A stretch of 64,000 bases of DNA. Origin: Lepus europaeus (lineage: Eukaryota > Chordata > Mammalia > Lagomorpha > Leporidae). The stretch lies in assembly GCF_033115175.1 (NCBI RefSeq), contig NC_084845.1, positions 2,048,501 through 2,112,500 on the forward strand, read 5' to 3'. The notes below the pieces were generated by a model. It ran no database searches, had not been told where the DNA came from, and saw only the letters and a program-made list of their open reading frames with translations. Below are positions 56,081-64,000 of the stretch, piece by piece (the stretch's first letter is position 1; the number at the start of each line of letters is the position of its first letter). Both the position numbers and the translations under genes were made by a program.

Positions 56081-56554
56081 CCTCTGGCTACAGAGCAGAA
56101 CCCTAGCCTCCTCACACCCAAGCCCCTGCAGCCCCAGTTTTCTCCTTCGCTGCCACAAAAATTCACCCCCCAGGCAGAGGTTAGACGTCTACATTTAAAT
56201 GAAGTATCGTCTATCTGGCCAAACTCAAATTCAGTAGCTGGGTTTCAAGGTCTTAACTGAATAAGAATGACTTAATGAGGTTGTGACCTCTGCCTGAAGA
56301 CTCAAAAGCTGAGCGTTCGCTCTTGTTTACAACACTGCACATACCACCAGCTGAGCATTTATAAGCCACTGACTGCCCTTGGGAATAGTAGCTTTTGAAA
56401 ACAGAAAATAATTTCTCTTAGAAAGAAGAAAAAAAAGCTTGAACACGCTTTTTCTTCTTTGCTTAGGTTTTTGCAAAAAGAAAATGTTCTGTGCTTGAAA
56501 ACCACAGGGCAGATATTCTAGAGTCAAAGAAAAGTTAGCAATTTAACAACCAAA

Positions 56555-56825
56555 ACCATACGGGGACCATATGTGGACTCATATTTAAAAATGAATAGTA
56601 TTCCATTGTACGAATCAATTGTAATTATCTCTCCATTCTCTTGTTGATAGACATCTGGGTTGTTGATGTTTCTGTTGTGTATATGAGTAGTGGTGACCAT
56701 GACTATGACAGCATTGCCGTTGTGAATCCAGGAGAGTCCAACACCCGCGTGCAAGTGTTTGTGTGGATGTGGGCTCTCACTGCTCTTGGGGAAGGGCCGG
56801 AAGTAGAACCACTGCACCCCGGGGG
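56555..56825 (-). mobile_element. L1M 3' fragment
   Basis: Antisense landmarks: AATGAATAGTATTCCATTGT, CATCTGGGTTGTTGATGTTT, GCATTGCCGTTGTGAATCC, GTGTTTGTGTGGATGTGGGC. Confidence 0.75.
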
Positions 56826-57204
56826 CTGTGTGTGCTCAGCTTCAGTGGAGGTTGCCAACAGATGCTCCTACGAGCACATGAGTCGGCCACTTCCAAAATC
56901 TAGCTCCATGAATCTCAAAGGGAAATGTTGTCACCACTGTTATAAAGGAACAACCAGCTTCACTTTTCTTGAGGGCAACCACAAGAGTAAACACAGGGAA
57001 ACTTAACCTGTGTCCACAGCTGCTGGCTGATGCGTGGCCAACTTGAGCCTGAAGTTGCTCTTCCCATGCTGGAATGGAGACTGGGCGGAGCTACGCCAAA
57101 GGCTTTACTAGTGCTGTCCTGGCCAAGACCAGAAGGATCAGAGGGGGCTGAGGAGGGGAGGTTTCTCTCCCAGGGATTCAGTTTATCTTATTCAGCCTCA
57201 TTGT

Positions 57205-57508
57205 GTGGAATTAAAAGATAAGTTTATTTTGGTGTAAAAAGGTTTTGAGGGGTGCATGTTGTGGAGCAGTGGGTTACGCTTCAGTTTGGGGCTCAGCATT
57301 CCTGATCTGAGTGCCGGTGCAAGTCCCAGCTGCTCTGCTTCCAGTCCGGCTTCCTGCTAATGTGCCTGGGAAGGTAGCAGGTGATGGCCCAAGGACTTGG
57401 GCACCTGCCACCCACACGGGAGCCTCAGATGGAGCTCCAGGCTCTGGCTTTGGCCTGGCCTAGCCCTGGCCTTTGCAGGCATTTGGGGAGTGAACTAGAG
57501 GATGGAAG

Positions 57509-57544
<36 letters not shown>

Positions 57545-57700
57545 GTATATGTGTGTTTCTGTCTCTATTGCTTTACCTTTCAGAGAAACAAACTTTTTAA
57601 AAATATGCTAAAATACAAAGTTTTAAAAACAATGTCAAAATTCATGCACACAAGAGGTCTCCAAAAAATCTCAAGAAAACATGTGTTATGTAACAGCTGT
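57205..57700 (+). mobile_element. mariner-type MITE split by a CSINE
   Basis: The left piece (57205-57250) has ATTAAAAGATAAGTTTATTT and GGTGTAAAAAGGTTTTGA. After the SINE, 57605-57680 has AAATTCATGCACACAAGA and TCTCCAAAAAATCTCAAG, consistent with the other half. Confidence 0.5.
57250..57602 (+). mobile_element. CSINE
   Basis: Diverged head GGGGTGCATGTTGTGGAGCA, body GGGAAGGTAGCAGGTGATGG, a TC run and a TG-rich end (GTATGTATATGTGTG). Confidence 0.85.
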
Positions 57701-58115
57701 GCATGAATATACACTGAGTGAAAACAATGACACAAAGGAGTACACACACGGTTCTACTGGTATCAAAAAGTCCTGAGTGGTATGGATCAACGTTGACGTA
57801 GGTCAGCAGGGTGGGAGACTTGAGAAGGGTGTGGGGAACCTTCCAGGGTTGTTGGAATGTTCTACCTCTCAACGCCAGTGGTGGTCACACAGTGAGCACC
57901 TTTGTGCAAAGCCATTGAGCTCTGGCTTCACTGAACTGCAGAATTCCTGCACATTACTCTGTTTTTTAAGATTCACAAAGAAGAGCATGTTTACATTTCA
58001 TGTAACATTATTTGCAGTTTGCTGTGTGTGTCTGTTGCAGTAAACGTGTGAAAATAAATGTTGGCTTTGGGAATCGCATCCTGTACATACCTCACTGCAT
58101 TGTTTAAACCTAGTT

Positions 58116-58532
58116 CTGGGACTGGCGCTGTGGCATAGTGGGTAAAGCTGCTGCCTGCAGTGCCAGCATCCCATATGGGTGCCGGTTTGAGTCCTGGATG
58201 ATCCACTTCAGATACAGCTCTCAGCTGTGGCCTGGGAAAGCAGTGGAAGATGGCCCAAGTCCTTGGGCCCCTGCACCGTGTGAAGTCCTTGGGCCCCTGC
58301 ACCGTGTGGAAGACCCGGAAGAAGCTCCTGGCTTCTGGCTTTGGATCAGCACAGCTCCAGTCATTTCGGCCAATTGGGGAGTGAACCAGTGGATGTAAGA
58401 CCTCTCTCTCTCTCTCTCTCCCTCTCTCCCTCTCTCCCTCTCTCCCTCTCTCCTTCTCTCTCCCTCCTTCTCTCTCTGTGTAACTCTGACTTTCAAATAA
58501 ATAAATAAATCTTTAAAAAAAATAAGTAAACC
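58116..58532 (+). mobile_element. CSINE with an internal 33-bp tandem duplication
   Basis: Head GGGACTGGCGCTGTGGCATA; AAATAAATAAATAAATCTTT tail. The segment GTCCTTGGGCCCCTGCACCG plus TGTGAA/TGTGGA occurs twice in a row (58259 and 58286 onward), and the TC block is enlarged by CTCTCTCC units. Confidence 0.93.
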
Positions 58533-58887
58533 TGGTTCTGCTGCATCATCGGCAGCCCTGTGGAGTATATTATAAAGTTCCCACTTAAAAGAGCCCTTGA
58601 AGGCAGTATATGAGTTTTCTATGAGCGCTATTGCAAATTATCATGAATTCAACAGCTAAGACAATGCAAGTTTATTTTCTCACAGGTCTTTAGTTTAGAA
58701 GTCTGGGTGTATACTATAATGAAACAGCTGAGGCAGGTTAGCTTCCTGAAGAAAAGGGGTTCGTTTAGCTCGCAGTTTTGGAGGCTGAATGCCCAAACAG
58801 CTTAGCTCTGGAAAGGGGCCCCAGCGCCACAGTGGGTGGCAGGAGAGCTGGGCGAGCAAGAAATCGCACCACAAAACTGGGAGCCAG

Positions 58888-59282
58888 GAGGCCAGGACTG
58901 TGGCACAGCGGGTTAAGCAGGTGCCTGCAATGCCAGCATTCCTTGTGAGTGTCAGCTTAGGTCCTGGCTGCTCCACTTCTGCTCCAGCCCCCTGATAATG
59001 TACCTGGAAAGAAAGCAGAAGATGGCCCAAGCACTTGGGGCCCTACCCTCCTTGTAGGAGACCTGGATGGAGTTTTTGGCTCTGGCTTCAGCTTGGTCCA
59101 GACCTTGGGGCCAGTTAGAGAGTAAACCAGGAAATGAAAAAACTCTCTCTCTCTTTCTTTCTCTCTCTCCCTCTCTCTCTCTCTCCCTTTCCCCCTCCCC
59201 TTCCCCCTCTTCTCTTCTCTCCTTCTCTATATGTAAGTCTAAGTCTATCTTTCAAATAAAATAAACAAAACATTTAAAAACA
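58888..59282 (+). mobile_element. CSINE
   Basis: Head GGCCAGGACTGTGGCACAGC, body GAAAGCAGAAGATGGCCCAA, a long TC/CCCCTT block (59143-59232), and ATAAAATAAACAAAACATTT tail. Confidence 0.9.
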
Positions 59283-59779
59283 TTTTAAAAATATGGGAAA
59301 CCAAGGAGCAGCTCAGGGCTCAGTCTTGCACTCCTAGCAACCTGCTCTGGAATGGCTTAAGCCCTTTCCTGAGTGACAGAAGTGCCCCTCAAAGGGTCCA
59401 CCACCTTCCACTCTGCCACCCTGGGGACCAAGACTCCAACACGTGGACCCTCAAATCACACCCAACCCATCGCGCTGCTGTAAGACAGAGACCTGGCCAG
59501 GACTGAATTCCTTCTGGAGGCTCCAGAGGAGAATTCGTTCTCACCTCTTTTCCAGCTTCCGAAAGCCACCTGCACTGCTTGGCTTGTGGCCCCTTCCCCC
59601 ACACCCTGAGCCAGCAAGGGCTGGGCGAATCCTTTACTGCCTCTCTCACTCTACTCTTCTGCATCCCTCTTCCACTTTTAACAACCCTTGCAGTGATCCT
59701 GGGCCCCTCCAGGTAACCCAGAATCAACCCCCCATCACCAAGTGGGTGGACTGAAAAGCTTAATCTTACCTACAATCTT

Positions 59780-60128
59780 GTTTTTTTTAAATGTTTATTT
59801 ATTTTCTCCTACTGGAAGGAGAGGGAGAGAGAGAAAGAGAAAGAGAGAGAGAGAGAAGAGAGAGAGAGAATGAATCACCCTTCCATCTGCTGGTTCAGTC
59901 TGGAAATACCTGCAACAGCCAGGGCTGGGTCAGGCCACAGCCAGGAGCCAGGAGCTCCAGCCAGGTCTCCCACAGCAGGGACCCGAGCACTTGAGCTGTC
60001 CTCCCTCGCTGCCTCCCTGAGCAGTAGCAGGAAGCTGCATCAGAATCCAAGCAGCCAGGACTTGAACCAGCATTCCATTATAGGGTACAGGCCTCCTCAG
60101 CAGCAGCCTAACCCACGGGGCCTCAATG
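59780..60128 (-). mobile_element. CSINE
   Basis: Minus-strand copy: TTTTTTTAAATGTTTATTTA, an AG-rich block at 59822-59868, then the body complement GGAGCCAGGAGCTCCAGCCA and an eroded head near 60120. Confidence 0.85.
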
Positions 60129-60385
60129 CTCATGCCTCACCTGCAGTCTCAATTCTCCTGTATGAAGTGATCTAACATAGTCACAGGCTCTGGGAGTTAG
60201 GACATTGGCATATTTGGGGAACCACTATTCTGCCTATCACAGGAATTAGAATAAAAACAGAAGAGAGAAAAACAGGGGAGGTGATTTTAAGGAGAAATCA
60301 GTAGGCAAGTGTTAGTACAGGTGTTGTTAGAGTGAGCAAAAATACTCATGAATGTTGGGAGAGATGGGCTGGTGTTAAAATGCAG

Positions 60386-60644
60386 GGCCGGCACTGTGGC
60401 ACAGTGGGTTAAAGCCCCAGCCTGCAGTGCTGGCATCCCACATGGGTGCCAGTTCGAGTCCTGGCTATTCCCCTTCCAATCCAGCTCTCTGCTATGGCCT
60501 GGGAAAGCAGTAGAAGATGGCCCAAGTCCTTGGGTCCCTGTACCCGTGTGGGAGACCTAGAAGAAGCTCCTGGCTCCTGGCTTCGAATCAGCTCAGCTCT
60601 GGCTGTTGCAGTCATTTGGGGAGTGAACCAGTGGAATGGAAGAA

Positions 60645-60688
<44 letters not shown>

Positions 60689-60752
60689 GGCTCTACCTCT
60701 CTCTGTAACTCTTTCAAATAAAATGATTCTTTAAAAATAAATAAAATAAAAT
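60386..60752 (+). mobile_element. CSINE
   Basis: Well-kept head GGGCCGGCACTGTGGCACAG, B-box AGTTCGAGTCC, TC run 60646-60685, tail CAAATAAAATGATTC. Confidence 0.94.
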
Positions 60753-60784
60753 GCAAACAAATGGCGCCAGCAGCAGGGTGGTTT

Positions 60785-60985
60785 AACAAGGCATGGAGGT
60801 GACTGCATAGGCATGAATTTCAGCTCTGCCACACACTTGCTGGGTGACCTGGGGCAGGTCACTTGAGCCTCACTGAGGATCAGTTTGTTCATCTGGGAAA
60901 TGGACACTTTCTGCACAGGGGTGCCATGAGCTTTCTGCAGGGACAGAACATGATTTCAAACACAGTTTGAGTGCTCAGTGAAGGC
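60785..60985 (+). mobile_element. MIR, good copy
   Basis: Sense MIR: GCATGAATTTCAGCTCTGCC, CTTGCTGGGTGACCTGGGGC, GTCACTTGAGCCTCACTGAG, TCATCTGGGAAATGG, GTGCTCAGTGAAGG. Clearest MIR of the window. Confidence 0.75.
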
Positions 60986-61266
60986 ACTGGCTCCATGGGT
61001 GCTCCACGGCTGAGTTTATGCACCACCTCCGTGGGGCTCTGTGAGTATTTGCCACCCACAGGAACTTGACTAGACACACATTTTCCCAACCATTTCTCAG
61101 CCAGAACTTGGTGCCAGAACTTTGCTCTCCATGGGGGAGAGCAGACAAAATGAAACAAAGCAGCAGGCCCAGCACTTCAGCAGACGCCTCAGAAGAAAGG
61201 ATTGGAACGCATTCACAGGGGAGACTGCAGATGGCACAAACGGGATAGGTGTTAAAACAAATGAAC

Positions 61267-61615
61267 AGGGGCTGGCGCTGTGGTGTAGCAGGTAGGGCCG
61301 CTGCCTGCAGCGCCGGCATCCCATATGGACAATAGTTCAAGTCCCGGCTGCTCCACTTCCGATCCAGCTCTCTGCTATGGTCTGGGAAAGCAGTAGAAGA
61401 TGGTCCAAGTCCTTGGGCCCCTGCACCCACGTGGGTAAACCTGGAAGAAGTTCCTGGCTCTTGGCTTTGGATCCACCCAGCTCCAGCTGTTGTGGTCATC
61501 TGGGGAATGAACCAGCAGATGGAAGACTCTCTCTCTCTTCCTCTCCTTCTCTCTCTGTATAACTCTGACTTTCAAGTAAATAAATAAATCTTTAAAAAGA
61601 ATGAAAAAAACAAAA
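61267..61615 (+). mobile_element. CSINE
   Basis: Head AGGGGCTGGCGCTGTGGTGT, body GCTATGGTCTGGGAAAGCAG, tail AAGTAAATAAATAAATCTTT and A-rich end. Confidence 0.94.
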
Positions 61616-61619
61616 ACAA

Positions 61620-62545
61620 AAAAAACTCTCTGGCTTTTACTTTCTAAGAGTGAAGATGAAATAAGGTGTCACAGAAATGCTTCTCAGTTCTAAGTAAATG
61701 GCCACTGTTGTATGATGTGGGGAGAGACAGTAGGGGGTGGGAGGTTGTGGCAAAAGAGGGAAGGGGAGCTGTGCCTGAAGAAGCCACCCCAGTCAGCCCA
61801 GGCAATATTCGCTGAGCCACCAAATGGGAACAGCTGTCTTCTCTTTGCTGGTTTCTCAAGAGAACACTGGATATCTGCATTTTCAAATGGCATCTTCTGT
61901 GCTTTAAAACGTCAATAATTCTTCAGGCGTTGAAAGGGATGTTGCTCTGTGAAGGTCTTGGGGCTGGGACAAACCCTGTGGCTGTCCCTTTGCGACCTCA
62001 CTGTGGGTCTGGGAGTACCGGAAGAGAGGTGAGGGGGCTGCCAGCATAGAGGCTGTCTCTTTTTTTTAATTGGTTGTTTTCAAGAAATATATATATATAT
62101 TGGCCTTGATGGGAAAGAATGTGAGAGTACCACCAGGGAGTAACCGTTCTGTTTATCACTTTGTTTTGTCTTTCATACGGGACAACTAATCGTGGGTTTA
62201 GGTTGGGAGAAGACATGGGATGGGAGTAAAGGCAGGTGTGCAGGAGACAGGAACTGCAAGGTCAAGGTCAGAAGAAACGGGATCCTCAGGCGATTGATGG
62301 GGGGAGGAAGGGGGAGGACCCCGAGTATGGGGTAGGAGGGGCCTCGACACCTGACTGCCTGAGCGCTTGTGAAACCGCAAACAGGTTATCCCTGAGCAGA
62401 AAACACGGGGACGCAGCGACAAGAGCGCCCATGCCACCAACCATAGTAGTAAGAGCAGCACTTGCAGCCGCTGTTTCCTGGAGTGCTTGCTCCTCTGTGC
62501 CAGCGCTGCTGAGCGACCCCGTGCCTTCCTAACTGACATAGTCCT
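61620..62545. other. no gene recognised; flank of CpG island
   Basis: Unique-looking DNA; a TATATATATATAT run near 62087-62100 is the only simple repeat. GC content rises toward the island from about 62230. Confidence 0.4.
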
Positions 62546-62549
62546 CCGT

Positions 62550-63560
62550 CCCAAATACTGCTAGGGTTCCGCTTTCCAGATCCCGCGCGGATCCCTCAAC
62601 AAAGCCACACAGCCCTGAACCGGGGCGGGGACTCTACGCAACTGAGACTTCGGAGGCTGCACTCCCAGCCGCTGCAGGATGGCACACACGTGCCCAGACA
62701 GACACACAACGCACACGCGCAGGTGCAGGCGCGGGCAGGTACGCGGGGGCCCGGCGAGGCGAGCGCGCTCAGAGACCTTCGGGTTTTGCTCGGACGCACA
62801 GATGCGCAGTCCATGCTGCGTCCGGTCTCCCCTCCCTGCGCCAAGGCTGAAATTCACCTGTCACCCACCGGCCGGGGGATAGACCACGGCTTGCGGAGAA
62901 AAGCGCCCAACCAGGCAGACCCCTCCAGCCAGCTCCCAGCAGTGGGCTTGGAGACTGTCGCTCCCCAGACCCCCAACCCTGGGGCAGCTCTGCCCCCGCC
63001 CTCGTCCGCACACACGCCCACATATCTCTCTTGCGCACGTCTCCGGATCACCGCCCGCGCCCCGGGCCCCCTTTCCCGCCCCTTCCCGCCCTCGGGGGGT
63101 CCCTCGAAGGACTCACCCTCCCCAACCAGACCCGTCCGGGCACTGCAGAGCCGGCGCCGCACCGACCGCGGCTGCGCAGACGCGGAGCCTGCCTGTGGGA
63201 GGCGGGGGTGGGAAGTGGGGCGAACCCAGGAGGGCGGGCGGCCTTCCCCTCTCCTTCTCCCCTGGGAGAGCCTGCACCCGAACCAAGTGGCGAGGGAGAG
63301 CGAAGATGCGGCATAGACCCGGTGCCCGCCGCGGGTGTGCGGGGAGCAGGGGCGTGGTGCTGTGCAGGTCCCGCCAAATGGACTGAACCGTCCATTCCCT
63401 GCCACGGCCGACGGCTCCTGCTGCAGACGCCGGCTCAGGCCTACAGCTTTGCGCGCGCCCCTTCGTGATTCGGAGGCGGCGAGGTGGGGAGGGCAGAGGA
63501 GGGGGCTGGGGCGTGGCGCCCGGGGATCCGCCTGGCGCCCCAGAGGCTGGTTTTGCTATT
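62550..63560. promoter_or_regulatory. CpG island, probable promoter
   Basis: About 1 kb of GC-rich DNA with CpGs far denser than anywhere else here except the OR10- and OR2-like coding exons. On the minus strand a strong donor (GTGAGT at 63111-63116) could end a first exon of SMIM17, about 7.8 kb upstream of its first coding exon. On the plus strand GCAG|GTACGC at about 62738 could end a first exon of a divergent gene beyond the window, such as a zinc-finger gene. Both exon calls are inference. Open frames of 100-200 codons on both strands reflect GC content. Confidence 0.75.
63117..63300 (-). other. candidate non-coding exon 1 of SMIM17
   Basis: Sequence upstream of the GTGAGT donor in the CpG island on the minus strand. 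The 5' boundary is a guess; only the donor is seen. Confidence 0.35.
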
Positions 63561-63844
63561 TGCTACTGGTGCGCTTAGGGGTGATCCTGAACGTGTCCGG
63601 CCTCGGTTTCCCATTTTGCTAAGTGGGCGTGATTATGACTATCGCCTCCCAGGATTGCTGCTAAGGTAGGAGACAAATGTTCCCGGCACAGGTTTGGCTG
63701 CCGTCGTTGTCTTCTTCGCTATTCGAATTGTCCGATGTGGCAAGGACAGCCAAGTTGATCTCACGGAGACCACAGGGGGCGGGGCGGAGACGGGTCCCTT
63801 GCTCACCGTATTTTGTATTTTCTTTCAATGGTTTCTAGGGAGGT

Positions 63845-64000
63845 AGCACAAAGTTGTCTTTGTTGCCCAGATTTAATTTCTCTCCTGCGAAGTAGCTGTT
63901 TGTCGCCTCTCTGTTACTCTATTTGCTTTCGGGGCGCTTTCTTATTGATTTGTTGGCATTCTTCCCGTATTGAGTATATTAATCCGTTGCCTATTATCCC
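63845..64000 (-). mobile_element. L1 fragment, runs off the window
   Basis: TTCTTATTGATTTGTTGGCA, then GAGTATATTAATCCGTTGCC, follows the antisense of a well-known L1 3' region. Continues past the right edge. Confidence 0.65.

Larger units (their letters stand above)
58600..60245 (-). mobile_element. MaLR-type LTR, broken up by two CSINEs
   Basis: Antisense MLT1-like blocks in order: TTTCTATGAGCGCTATTGCA (58616), TTTATTTTCTCACAGGTCTT, CCAGGTAACCCAGAATCAAC (59708), GAACCACTATTCTGCCTATC (60219). CSINEs at 58888 and 59786 separate the parts. A second MaLR-like start near 58730 may mean that two copies are mixed. Confidence 0.5.

Noticed and set aside
62690-63468. Frames of 145-208 codons in the CpG island
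   Set aside because: GC-rich, stop-poor DNA open on both strands; no motif or conserved frame.

Overview
This is vertebrate nuclear DNA, almost certainly from a lagomorph and most likely the European rabbit. The diagnosis rests on about 27 copies of the tRNA-derived lagomorph C-repeat SINE (CSINE), a rabbit-type L1 3' end, and older pan-mammalian repeats (MIR, L2, MER5A, MER20, MaLR LTRs). No prokaryotic, plasmid or CRISPR features are present. Most of the window is old repeat DNA, and genes are few.

Layout. From 1 to 27 kb lies a small olfactory receptor (OR) cluster: three intact single-exon class II ORs, all on the minus strand (6093-7031 OR6-like, 17882-18829 OR10-like, 25823-26788 OR2/13-like), plus a decayed 5' remnant of a fourth copy at about 4780-4930. 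From 27 to 39 kb I see only repeats, including a clean class I solo LTR nested in an old L1. From 39.5 to 45.7 kb there are weak remnants of a C2H2 zinc-finger gene on the plus strand, with a 3.9 kb minisatellite of about 160 units of 24 bp lying between the two pieces. From 46 to 47.5 kb is an old L1 ORF2 fragment. From 47.7 to 55.3 kb is a spliced minus-strand gene encoding a 113-residue tail-anchored protein that I recognise as SMIM17. Its intron holds a second minisatellite, 30 units of 47/49 bp, each carrying the palindrome CACGTG. From 62.5 to 63.6 kb is a CpG island, the probable promoter of that gene and perhaps of a divergent neighbour.

Context. From memory, human SMIM17 lies among KRAB zinc-finger genes at 19q13.43 near PEG3. 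A zinc-finger relic beside it fits a homologous region, with an OR cluster alongside. The ORs would act in olfactory neurons through cAMP signalling; SMIM17 has no known function that I can state, and nothing here suggests the two act together.

The most unusual structures are the two minisatellites with their higher-order duplications, the 95% identical copy of the OR6-like gene's splice acceptor and upstream region, and two solo LTRs whose insertions into older repeats can be read exactly from 4-bp target duplications. I found no evidence for a novel multi-gene system.
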